A DNA stretch of 6,065 bases from NCBI GenBank assembly GCA_013812005.1, contig JACCUE010000064.1:1-6065 (forward strand), written 5' to 3'. This DNA comes from Thermoleophilaceae bacterium (GTDB lineage: Bacteria; Actinomycetota; Thermoleophilia; Solirubrobacterales; Thermoleophilaceae). Shown in pieces: positions 1 through 5,663 of this stretch. The notes under the pieces were generated by a model. The model made no database searches and was not told the origin of the DNA. It saw nothing but the letters and a program-made list of their open reading frames with translations. The position numbers and the translations under genes are program-made. Each line of letters opens with the position of its first letter. Position 1 is the first letter of the stretch.

Positions 1-204
1 ATGCACGAACACCATCGGGCGATCGCGGCCCTGCTCGCCGATGTCCACGTAGTTGACCTCGGTGCCCGCGATCTCGACTCGGTGCAGGTGCTGCACCCAG
101 TCGATGCCGCGCCAGTCGGGCTCGTCGCTCACCCCGTAGTCGTCGCCCGCGTCACGGGCCGACTTGAGGCGCGCGGGCACGACTATCGAGGGGAGCTTCT
201 TCAC
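1..204 (-). CDS. Alpha/beta hydrolase, N-terminal fragment (runs off left edge)
   Basis: Reading leftwards from a GTG at 204-202 gives 68 codons with no stop before the window edge, so only the N-terminus is present. Residues about 44-68 read VEIAGTEVNYVDIGEQG, then RDRPMVFVH. This is the usual opening of alpha/beta-hydrolase-fold enzymes: a first beta strand, 'V-x-Y-x-D-x-G', then the strand leading to the HG of the oxyanion hole, which would be the next residues. The first 35 residues are charged and include 'DEPDWRGIDW', with no signal peptide visible. The start is supported by an AAGG six bases upstream (214-211). The nucleophile, acid and histidine lie outside the window, so substrate and even catalytic competence cannot be judged; hydrolase, haloperoxidase-like or epoxide-hydrolase-like members all begin this way. 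It lies 97 bp downstream of the cyclo-ligase-like gene on the same strand and may be co-transcribed with it. Confidence 0.8.
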   Translation of the reverse strand, partial: MKKLPSIVVPARLKSARDAGDDYGVSDEPDWRGIDWVQHLHRVEIAGTEVNYVDIGEQGRDRPMVFVH

Positions 205-301
205 AACACGCCTTACCGTACCGCGGCGGGGCCCGGACCGCTATCGACATCGATTCGACCTGCACGATCCCCGGCACCTGCTCGCGCTGAGCACCGACCC
301 G

Positions 302-1018
302 CTAGCCCGCATACCCGAATCGCTCGAGCACCGGGATCTCATGGATCTGCGGGGGCTGGAGGTGATCCCAGAGGATTCCCGACGGCCGCTTGTAGGCGCC
401 GTCGACCTCGATGACCGCACGCGGGGTGGCCACGATGTTCACCGGGATGTCGTGGCCGGTCATGAGCAGCTCCTCGCGCAGGATCTGGATCGGGTGGACG
501 GTGGTGGCGACGATGGTGCGTCGATCGATCTTTCCCGCCTCGAGCAGGAGTCCGTACTCGAGGTCCGAGAACCCGCCGCCCTTGCCCAGGCGTGCGCCCT
601 CGAGGTTCACCGCCACGGACCCGGTGAGCACCAGGTCGAGCTCGGGAACCTGGTCGAGGTCGATCACCTCGCCGTGACGCAGGGCGCCCTTGATCGTGGC
701 GGCTTCGCGCAGCTGTGAATCATCGAGCTTGCCCGGGTCGAGCAGGCGAAACGGGTGCTGATCGCGCAGGCGGGGGACCGCCATCACCACCGTCTTGCCC
801 TGCGCGAGAGCCAGCCGGCGGGAGTGGGTCTGTGGCGAGTCGGGGTTGGCCTTGATGGTGCCCGCGTTCTGCCACGCGGAGTGGCGCGCCAGGCGCTCGG
901 CGGCGGCCTTGGCCTTGGCGAAGTTGGGAATCCGCCCCTCGGCGCCGGGGAAGCGCGACACGCCCTCCCGGTCCATCGCGCGCCACACGTCCTGGCGTAC
1001 CTCGTCCTTGGAGCGCAT
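302..1018 (-). CDS. 5-formyltetrahydrofolate cyclo-ligase family protein (COG0212 type)
   Basis: This is a complete 238-residue protein. Family hallmarks are a glycine-rich nucleotide/folate loop, RLGKGGGFSDLE, at residues 143-154, and TVHPIQI followed by GHDIPVN and a TP at about 173-199, matching the C-terminal 'H-D-x-P-V-D...TP' block. True 5-FCL enzymes convert 5-formyl-THF to 5,10-methenyl-THF using ATP. Here the loop reads K-G-G-G-F-S-D-L-E rather than G-x-G-G-G-Y-Y-D-R, and residue 194 is Asn where Asp is usual. This places it with the longer COG0212 paralogues (MTHFSD-like), some of which have been linked to thiamine metabolism rather than folate salvage, so I give no gene symbol. The N-terminus (VRQDVWRAMDREGVSRFP, then IPNFAKAKAAAERL) is typical of this subgroup. 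The ATG start has a GGAG four bases upstream (1026-1023). Cytoplasmic; no membrane segment. It is divergent from the acyltransferase gene. Confidence 0.85.
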   Translation of the reverse strand: MRSKDEVRQDVWRAMDREGVSRFPGAEGRIPNFAKAKAAAERLARHSAWQNAGTIKANPDSPQTHSRRLALAQGKTVVMAVPRLRDQHPFRLLDPGKLDDSQLREAATIKGALRHGEVIDLDQVPELDLVLTGSVAVNLEGARLGKGGGFSDLEYGLLLEAGKIDRRTIVATTVHPIQILREELLMTGHDIPVNIVATPRAVIEVDGAYKRPSGILWDHLQPPQIHEIPVLERFGYAG

Positions 1019-1034
1019 TTATCTCCGACCACAC

Positions 1035-1049
1035 ATGCGGGCGCCGCAT
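1035..1049. promoter_or_regulatory. Candidate operator palindrome in divergent promoter region
   Basis: ATGCGG-GCG-CCGCAT is a perfect inverted repeat with 6-bp arms and a 3-bp spacer. It lies close to the middle of the 50-bp gap between the divergent cyclo-ligase-like and acyltransferase starts. A site there could let one dimeric regulator control both directions. I see no convincing -35/-10 pair beside it: CAGAAT at 1055-1060 is only a weak -10 candidate for the rightward gene, and would imply a nearly leaderless transcript. Palindromes this short are not rare in GC-rich DNA. Confidence 0.3.
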
Positions 1050-1068
1050 CCTGCCAGAATCGGCGTCG

Positions 1069-1977
1069 ATGGCCGATCCCCCGCGCACGCCGCTATCGGT
1101 TCGAGAGCAGCCGCCAGGCAAGGGGGCGCCGGCGCCTGCGCTACCGGCCCGCCGCCAAGACGACCTGCGCCGCTACCTGCCGGGCGTGGAACCAGAGCGC
1201 CAGCTCACCGACTGGGGTCGCTCGGAGCGTGTCGAGAGCCTGCTGGACCGGACGCTGGTCGAGTTCTACTACCGCTACTGGTTTCGCGCCGAGGTGGAGG
1301 GCATCGAGAATGTGCCGGCCGGTGGCGGGGCCCTGCTCGTGTCCAACCACTCGGGCGCGCTGCCGCCGGACGCGGTGATGATCGGCAAGGCGCTCCGGGA
1401 GGAGCATCCCCATCCACGGCCGCTCAACATCACCGTCGAGCATTTCTTCAAGGGCTATCCCGGCCTCTCCATGTTGATCCCGAAGATCGGCTGCGTGGCC
1501 GCCCACCCCGCCAACGTGCACCGGCTGCTGTATGACGAGCAGCAGCTCGTGCTCGTCTTCCCCGAGGGCCGCAAGGGCAGCGAGAAGCTCTACAAGGACC
1601 GCTACCAGCTACGGCGCTTCGGACGCGGGGGATTCGTGGAGGCGGCCATGCGCGCCCAAGTGCCGATCGTTCCAGTGTGCGTGGTGGGCGCCGAGGAGGC
1701 CCAGCCCATCTTCGCGCAGCTCAAGCTGCTCAAGAAGCTCACCGGCCTGCTGTACGTGCCGCTCACACCCACGTTCCCCCACCTCGGGCCGCTCGGGATG
1801 CTGGGATACCTGCCTGCCAAGTTCAAGCTGCGCTTCCTGGAGCCCATCCACTTCGACGACGAGGGCATGCACGAGGACAAGGGGCTGGTGCAGACCACCG
1901 CCCATGAGGTGCGCGCCCGCATCCAGGACGGTCTGTTCGACATGGTCTCCAAGCGCGAATCGGTCTGGTTCGGGTAG
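1069..1977 (+). CDS. PlsC-like (1-acylglycerol-3-phosphate / DGAT-type) acyltransferase
   Basis: This 302-residue protein of the LPLAT/PlsC superfamily would move an acyl chain from acyl-CoA or acyl-ACP to a glycerolipid or other hydroxyl acceptor at the inner face of the membrane. Visible blocks are LLVSNHSGALPPDA (residues 89-102) holding the catalytic His94 and Asp101, LVFPEGRKGSEK (162-173) as the acceptor-binding FPEG block, and VPIVPVCVVGAEE (198-210) as the later V-P-[IV]-x-P block. His and Asp are separated by six residues rather than the textbook HX4D. I associate this with the DGAT-like/mycobacterial branch (NHSG-x-x-P-x-D) rather than with housekeeping PlsC. The first 45 residues are Pro/Ala-rich and probably disordered. 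There is no clear transmembrane helix; hydrophobic stretches at 219-249 could touch the membrane. The ATG has no strong ribosome-binding site, and a leaderless start is possible. The SDR gene starts 5 nt after the stop, so the two are almost certainly one operon. Confidence 0.88.
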   Translation: MADPPRTPLSVREQPPGKGAPAPALPARRQDDLRRYLPGVEPERQLTDWGRSERVESLLDRTLVEFYYRYWFRAEVEGIENVPAGGGALLVSNHSGALPPDAVMIGKALREEHPHPRPLNITVEHFFKGYPGLSMLIPKIGCVAAHPANVHRLLYDEQQLVLVFPEGRKGSEKLYKDRYQLRRFGRGGFVEAAMRAQVPIVPVCVVGAEEAQPIFAQLKLLKKLTGLLYVPLTPTFPHLGPLGMLGYLPAKFKLRFLEPIHFDDEGMHEDKGLVQTTAHEVRARIQDGLFDMVSKRESVWFG

Positions 1978-1982
1978 CCGGC

Positions 1983-3266
1983 GTGCCGTCGCAGCGAATA
2001 CTGATCACGGGGCTGTCGACCTACTGGGGAGGGCGGCTCGCTCAGGCGCTGGAGGCCGATCCCTCGATCGATGCGATCATCGGCGTGGACAACGAGGAGC
2101 CCAGCGTCGAGCTGGAGCGAACCGAGTACGTGAAGGTGGGCACCCAGCACGCGCTGCTGCGGCGGGTGGTCGACGCGGCGGAGATCGACACGGTCGTGGA
2201 CACGCGTCTCGTCGTCGACTCCGCTACCACCAGTTCGCGAAAGGCCCACGAGAACAACGTGATCGGGACGATGAACATCCTGGCCGCGTGCTCGGGTGCG
2301 GACTCCACGGTGCGCAAGGTGGTGTTCAAGTCCTCCTCGTACTTCTACGGCTCCGGGCAGGACGACCCGGCGTTCTTCGACGAGAGCATGGGCCGTCCGC
2401 ATCCACCACGCACGCCGATCGAGCGCGACATTCTCGAGGCCGAGGCGTCGGTGGCCGAGTTTGCAGACACGAGCCCCAGCGTGAACGTCACGGTCCTGCG
2501 GTTTGCCAACGTGCTCGGCCCAAGGGTGCGGACGTCGCACATCGAGCTCTTCTCCCTTCCCGCCGTGCCGATGATCCTGGGCTTCGATCCGCGCTATCAG
2601 TTCGTCCACGAGGACGACGTGGTGCACGCGCTCGAGCATGCCACTCAGCGTCAGTTGCCCGGCGTCTACAACGTGGCGGCCGACGGCGTGCTCGCCCTGA
2701 CCGAGGTGGCCGGACTGCTCGGCAAGCCCTACGCGCCGATCCTGCCTCCCTGGGGGACCGGGATAGCCGCCGGCGTGATGCGGCGGATCGGCCTCAACTT
2801 CCCTTCCGAGATGCTTGCCCAGCTGCGCTTCGGCCGCGGTCTCGACAACCGCCGCTACAAGGCCGCCGGGTTCGAATACGGCTACACCAGCCGGGAGGCG
2901 GTGCTGGCCCTGGCCGAGCACTTGCGCCTGCATCCTCTGCTGCGCTCGAGCGCCGAGCCCTACCGCTACGAGCGCGAGGTGGAGGAGTTTCTGCGCTGGA
3001 GCCCCAATGTGCGCAACGGCACCCGCCGCCCGGCGCCCGTCAGCGGTCAGGCCCGCGGCGCCGGCCTCACAGCGGGACCCCCCGTCGACCACTACGACGA
3101 TCTGCGGCCCGACGAGATCATCTCCTTGATCTCGTCGCTCGAACCGGAGGCGCTCCGTGCCCTGCGTGAATACGAGAATGGACACCATGGCCGAGCGGCC
3201 GTGATCGAAGCGATCGACTCGGCGGTGGCCCGCTCGCAGGCATCCGGGGGCGCACCTGGCGCATAG
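1983..3266 (+). CDS. Extended-SDR NAD-dependent epimerase/dehydratase-like protein with C-terminal helical tail
   Basis: The 427-residue protein opens with a Rossmann strand and nucleotide loop, RILITGLSTYWGGRLA (5-20), so NAD(P) binding is likely. The central glycine of TGxxGxxG is replaced by Thr. Other extended-SDR marks are GVDNEEP (34-40), the NNVIGTMNILAAC helix (91-103), KSSSYFYG (116-123), LRFANVLGP (172-180), FVHEDDVVHAL (207-217) and GVYNVAADG (227-235). The expected catalytic YxxxK is absent: the matching stretch is PRTPIERDILEAE (142-154), with Thr144 and Arg148 at the aligned places. It may therefore bind a nucleotide sugar or lipid without classic epimerase chemistry. After a Pro/Gly-rich linker (345-370) comes a charged helical segment, DDLRPDEIISLI to VIEAIDSAV (372-415), which is not part of the SDR fold. 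The GTG start is 5 nt after the acyltransferase stop, which implies coupled translation. The pairing recalls mycobacterial galE2 and its acyltransferase neighbour. Confidence 0.85.
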   Translation: MPSQRILITGLSTYWGGRLAQALEADPSIDAIIGVDNEEPSVELERTEYVKVGTQHALLRRVVDAAEIDTVVDTRLVVDSATTSSRKAHENNVIGTMNILAACSGADSTVRKVVFKSSSYFYGSGQDDPAFFDESMGRPHPPRTPIERDILEAEASVAEFADTSPSVNVTVLRFANVLGPRVRTSHIELFSLPAVPMILGFDPRYQFVHEDDVVHALEHATQRQLPGVYNVAADGVLALTEVAGLLGKPYAPILPPWGTGIAAGVMRRIGLNFPSEMLAQLRFGRGLDNRRYKAAGFEYGYTSREAVLALAEHLRLHPLLRSSAEPYRYEREVEEFLRWSPNVRNGTRRPAPVSGQARGAGLTAGPPVDHYDDLRPDEIISLISSLEPEALRALREYENGHHGRAAVIEAIDSAVARSQASGGAPGA

Positions 3267-3311
3267 GCACTCGCAAGCCGGGTTGCAATCGGTGGTTTGC
3301 CTGGGAAGCGC

Positions 3312-3324
3312 GGGACCAGGTCCC
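3312..3324. promoter_or_regulatory. Perfect palindrome abutting the transpeptidase promoter (candidate operator)
   Basis: GGGACC-A-GGTCCC is a perfect inverted repeat with 6-bp arms and a single central base. It ends directly against the -10-like hexamer TACACT. A one-base spacer cannot form an RNA hairpin loop, so a dimer-binding DNA site is more likely than a terminator. Bound protein would cover the -35/-10 spacer and probably repress. The regulator is unknown. Confidence 0.4.
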
Positions 3325-3330
3325 TACACT
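3325..3330 (+). promoter_or_regulatory. Candidate -10 box for the L,D-transpeptidase gene
   Basis: TACACT fits the actinobacterial TAnnnT -10 pattern and lies in the only sizeable non-coding gap upstream of the transpeptidase. A transcript would start near 3337, giving a leader of about 30 nt before the ATG at 3369. No good -35 stands 16-19 bp upstream; the nearest TTG-like hexamer (TTGCCT, 3297-3302) is 22 bp away. The promoter may depend on an activator or on a -10-dominated sigma factor. Confidence 0.4.
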
Positions 3331-3368
3331 CGACCTATCGCCGATGACAGGTGCGGCGTTCACTGCCC

Positions 3369-4400
3369 ATGGGACACAAGTCATTCATCTTCGTAGCGGT
3401 GCTCCTCCTGGTGATAGTGGCCGGGGGCGCGTCGGTGTACGCCTACGACTCCTCCAACGCGGACCGGATCGCCGAGGGGGTCACCGTCGCCGGCGTGAGC
3501 GTCGGCGGGCTGGGTACCGAGGAGGCGCGCGCCAAGCTGCAGCGCGAGGTTGCCGCCCCCCTGGACAGGCCGCTGATCGTCCGCCACGCGAAGAAGCGCT
3601 TCACGCTGTCCGCCGAGGACGCCCGCGTGAACGCCGACGTGGGCGGCATGATCGACGAAGCGCTGCGGCGCAGCCGCGACGGCAACATCTTCAGCCGCGT
3701 GGCTCGCGATGCCACGGGCGGCAAGGCCGATATCGAGGTGAGCCCGCGGATCACCTACTCCAAGCCCGCGCTCGCCACGCTCGTGAAGCGCGTACAGAAG
3801 GGCGTCGACCGTCCGGCGCGCGACGCCGACATCAGCTTTCCCTCCTTCGAGCAGATCCCCGAGCAGGATGGCGTGAAGGTCAAGACCGGGCGTCTGCAGG
3901 CAAAGGCCGGCGCCGCGATGACCCAGACGGGCGATCGCACCCTGCGCGTTCCCACCAAGACGATCGAGCCAGAGGTGACCCGCGACGAGCTGGCCGAGAA
4001 GTATCCGGTGGTCCTCGTCGCCGACCGCTCGAGCTTCCAACTGCGCCTCTACCGCAACCTGAAGCTGGAGAAGGAGTACACCGTGGCGGTCGGCGCGGTG
4101 GGCTTCGACACCCCGGCCGGGCTCTACCACATCCAGAACAAGGCGGTCGACCCGGCGTGGAACGTGCCCGACAGCGACTGGGCCGGGTCTCTGGCGGGCA
4201 CCGTCGTGCCCGGCGGGGTGGCCGAGAACCCGCTCAAGGAGCGCTGGCTGGGCATCTACAACGGGGCCGGTATCCACGGCACCGACGACGTCGCCTCCCT
4301 GGGCAGCGCGGCCTCACACGGTTGCATCCGGATGGCGATCCCGGATGTGATCGAGCTGTACGACCAGGTCGAAGTGCAGACACCGATCTACATCGCCTAG
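3369..4400 (+). CDS. Membrane-anchored L,D-transpeptidase (YkuD domain) with N-terminal peptidoglycan-binding-like domain
   Basis: Numbered from the ATG at 3369, the protein has 343 residues. A signal-anchor helix covers about 5-26 (FIFVAVLLLVIVAGG core), placing the rest outside the membrane. Residues about 33-200 resemble the VanW-associated PG_binding_4 domain: 'I-A-x-G-V-x-V-x-G-V-x-V-G-G-L' followed by an 'EEARAKL' helix. The YkuD catalytic domain covers about 212-343, starting at YPVVLVADRSSFQLRLY. The signature is complete: His303 in IHGTDD and SHGCIRM at 316-322 with nucleophile Cys319 and Arg321. Such enzymes form 3-3 peptide cross-links or attach proteins to peptidoglycan, and are beta-lactam resistant except to carbapenems. 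There is no lipobox cysteine. A GTG at 3351 is an in-frame alternative adding MRRSLP; neither start has a clear ribosome-binding site. I prefer the ATG because it leaves a short basic N-terminus before the membrane helix. It is probably transcribed alone from its own promoter. Confidence 0.9.
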   Translation: MGHKSFIFVAVLLLVIVAGGASVYAYDSSNADRIAEGVTVAGVSVGGLGTEEARAKLQREVAAPLDRPLIVRHAKKRFTLSAEDARVNADVGGMIDEALRRSRDGNIFSRVARDATGGKADIEVSPRITYSKPALATLVKRVQKGVDRPARDADISFPSFEQIPEQDGVKVKTGRLQAKAGAAMTQTGDRTLRVPTKTIEPEVTRDELAEKYPVVLVADRSSFQLRLYRNLKLEKEYTVAVGAVGFDTPAGLYHIQNKAVDPAWNVPDSDWAGSLAGTVVPGGVAENPLKERWLGIYNGAGIHGTDDVASLGSAASHGCIRMAIPDVIELYDQVEVQTPIYIA

Positions 4401-4417
4401 CGCCGGCCTGTGCCCTG

Positions 4418-4708
4418 TCACGGGGTGGCGACCGGTCCATCGACGCCGATCGCCTCGATCGGCACGACGGTCCAACCCTGCTGCTCGAGGAGGGCTTCCC
4501 TGCCCGAGTGCCGAATGCAGAGGGTGCCGATGAAGACCCCTCGCACCTGCTTGCGCAGCACCGCGTACCACATGGTCGAGGCGTCGTGGGGTCCCTGGAT
4601 CGGATGCCAGGGGGAGACGGGAACGCCTTCCTCGGTCAGGCCGGCTTCGTCCAGCTGCCCGCGCGTGGCCACGCGCCCGTCCTGAGTGTTGACGAAGAAC
4701 CTCGACAC
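4418..4708 (-). CDS. Small hypothetical protein, convergent with the transpeptidase gene
   Basis: I do not recognise this protein. From a GTG at 4708-4706 it has 96 residues and begins SRFFVNTQDGRVATRG after the initiator. Other stretches are SPWHPIQGPHDASTMWYAV (32-50), RGVFIGTLCIRHSGREALL (56-74) and GWTVVPIEAIGVDGP (78-92). It has no membrane segment, one cysteine (64), and a mixed alpha/beta look. Support for coding is compositional: nearly all third positions are G or C in this frame, and the residue mix is balanced, whereas the opposite-strand reading is rich in Ser, Cys, Pro and Arg. The frame stays open to an ATG at 4789, but that extension lies over xerC coding sequence and reads as basic low-complexity. 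The chosen GTG lacks a ribosome-binding site; TAGCCT at 4725-4720 could be a -10 box giving an almost leaderless mRNA. It ends 17 bp from the transpeptidase stop. Confidence 0.5.
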   Translation of the reverse strand: MSRFFVNTQDGRVATRGQLDEAGLTEEGVPVSPWHPIQGPHDASTMWYAVLRKQVRGVFIGTLCIRHSGREALLEQQGWTVVPIEAIGVDGPVATP

Positions 4709-4709
4709 C

Positions 4710-5651
4710 GTGGATCGCAAGGCTAGGGAAGGAAGGCTTCCCCTACCTTGGGCGCGCTCCCTCGCCCAGTTCGACACAGCGCTGCGCACCCAGGGAATGG
4801 CCGAGCGAACGCGCCGCGCCTACGGGGTGGACGTGGGCCAGCTGGCCGAGTGGGCGTCGGGGAACGACCTCGAGCCGGCAGAGCTCGACCACCGGACCCT
4901 GCGACGGTTCGCCGGAGTGCTCTCCGAACGGGGAGCGTCCAAGAGCACGGTCGCGCGAAAGCTGGCGGCAATCCGAGCCTTCTACCGGGTGATGGTGCAG
5001 CGCGGTGAGCTGGAGTCGAGTCCCGCCGACCTGGTGGCGTCTCCGAAGGCCGACTCTCATCTCCCGGCGGTGCTCAAGGCGGGCCAGGCGGCCGATCTGC
5101 TCGGGAGCATGCCGGCCTCCACGCCGCTCGAGGCGCGTGATCGGGCCATCTTCGAGCTGGCCTACTCGGCGGGACTGCGCGCCGAAGAGCTGGTCAACCT
5201 CGACGTGCACGACCTCGACGTCGACGCCGAGGAGCTTCGCGTTCACGGCAAGGGCGGGCGCACGCGCGTCGTGCCGGCCGGCGAGCATGCCTGGAAGGCC
5301 CTCGAGGCCTATACCGAGCATGCGCGGCCGGCGCTCGCGGGAGAGGTACCGAAAGGGGGGCACCCGCCCCCGGAACCGGCTCTGTTTCTGTCGAAGAGCG
5401 GCCGGAGGCTGTCGACCTCGGATCTGCGACGGCGCCTGCGGGTCGCCCTCCGCCGAGCGTCGGTCCAGTCCGGGATCACCCCGCACACGCTTCGGCACTC
5501 CTTCGCCACCCATCTCCTGGAGGGGGGAGCGGACCTGCGGGCGATCCAGGAGCTGCTCGGGCATGCGTCGATCTCCACGACCCAGACCTACACTCGGGTA
5601 GAGTCGAAACGTCTGAGACAGGCCTACGCGCGGGCACACCCCCGCGCCTAA
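4710..5651 (+). CDS. xerC: Tyrosine site-specific recombinase, XerC/XerD family
   Basis: With a GTG start at 4710 this is a 313-residue recombinase, the usual Xer length. Residues about 13-102 form the SAM-like core-binding domain (SLAQFDTALRTQG, TRRAYGVDVGQLAEWA, STVARKLAAIRAFYR). The catalytic domain follows, with all six active-site residues: Arg157 (AGLRAEEL), Lys181 (HGKGGRTR), His259 and Arg262 (TPHTLRHSFATHLLEGG), His285 (LLGHASISTTQ) and nucleophile Tyr294 (TYTRV). The tail QAYARAHPRA is typical of chromosomal Xer proteins, which resolve chromosome dimers at dif with FtsK, rather than of phage integrases. A GTG at 4686 would add 8 residues and overlap the small minus-strand gene; neither start has a good ribosome-binding site, so the start is uncertain. 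XerC versus XerD cannot be settled from sequence alone; I prefer xerC because it is followed by a whiG-like gene. The intact active site and matching base composition argue against a mobile-element origin. Confidence 0.88.
   Translation: MDRKAREGRLPLPWARSLAQFDTALRTQGMAERTRRAYGVDVGQLAEWASGNDLEPAELDHRTLRRFAGVLSERGASKSTVARKLAAIRAFYRVMVQRGELESSPADLVASPKADSHLPAVLKAGQAADLLGSMPASTPLEARDRAIFELAYSAGLRAEELVNLDVHDLDVDAEELRVHGKGGRTRVVPAGEHAWKALEAYTEHARPALAGEVPKGGHPPPEPALFLSKSGRRLSTSDLRRRLRVALRRASVQSGITPHTLRHSFATHLLEGGADLRAIQELLGHASISTTQTYTRVESKRLRQAYARAHPRA
4726..4742. repeat. Short inverted repeats at the divergent small-gene/xerC start
   Basis: GGGAAG and CTTCCC form 6-bp arms around a 5-bp spacer. 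Nested within is GGAAG-G-CTTCC (4731-4741) with a one-base centre. The repeats lie inside the xerC coding start and just upstream of the TAGCCT -10 candidate of the minus-strand gene, so they could be a regulatory site. Chance is a fair alternative because the xerC codons here encode a normal protein. Confidence 0.25.
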
Positions 5652-5663
5652 CGGGACCGAAGG

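Noticed and set aside
279..293. Hairpin TGCTC-GCGCT-GAGCA just after the cyclo-ligase-like gene stop, as a terminator
   Set aside because: The stem is only 5 bp and there is no T-run on the relevant strand; too weak to call.
1..414. Plus-strand open frame at the left edge
   Set aside because: It is antisense to the alpha/beta hydrolase start and crosses into the cyclo-ligase gene end; its product is low-complexity, while the minus strand shows a true family motif.
1532..3169. Plus-strand open frame of 545 codons in another frame
   Set aside because: The translation is Arg/Ala/Ser-rich without domains and overlaps both real genes; a frame shadow.
1602..3188. Long minus-strand open frame (528 codons) opposite the acyltransferase and SDR genes
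   Set aside because: It spans two well-supported genes antisense, and its translation is low-complexity (His/Val/Gly/Arg-rich) with no recognisable motif; it is typical of the open antisense frame in GC-rich genes.
3273..3300. GCAAGCC...GGTTTGC imperfect hairpin after the SDR gene, as a terminator
   Set aside because: It has a 14-nt loop, one wobble pair and no T-tract; chance is likely.
4410..4685. Plus-strand 91-codon open frame between the transpeptidase and xerC
   Set aside because: It is rich in Ser, Cys, Pro and Arg with scattered residues; the opposite strand has the better codon and residue pattern.
4418..4708. Possible viroplasmin/RNase H1 N-terminal similarity of the small protein (WYAV...G-V-F)
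   Set aside because: Only a few residues agree, and the conserved Trp and Cys that should follow are absent.
4710..5651. Recombinase as the integrase of a mobile element
   Set aside because: The length, complete Xer motifs, AHPRA tail and coupling to a housekeeping sigma factor fit chromosomal Xer; no att-like repeats, tRNA or phage genes are visible.
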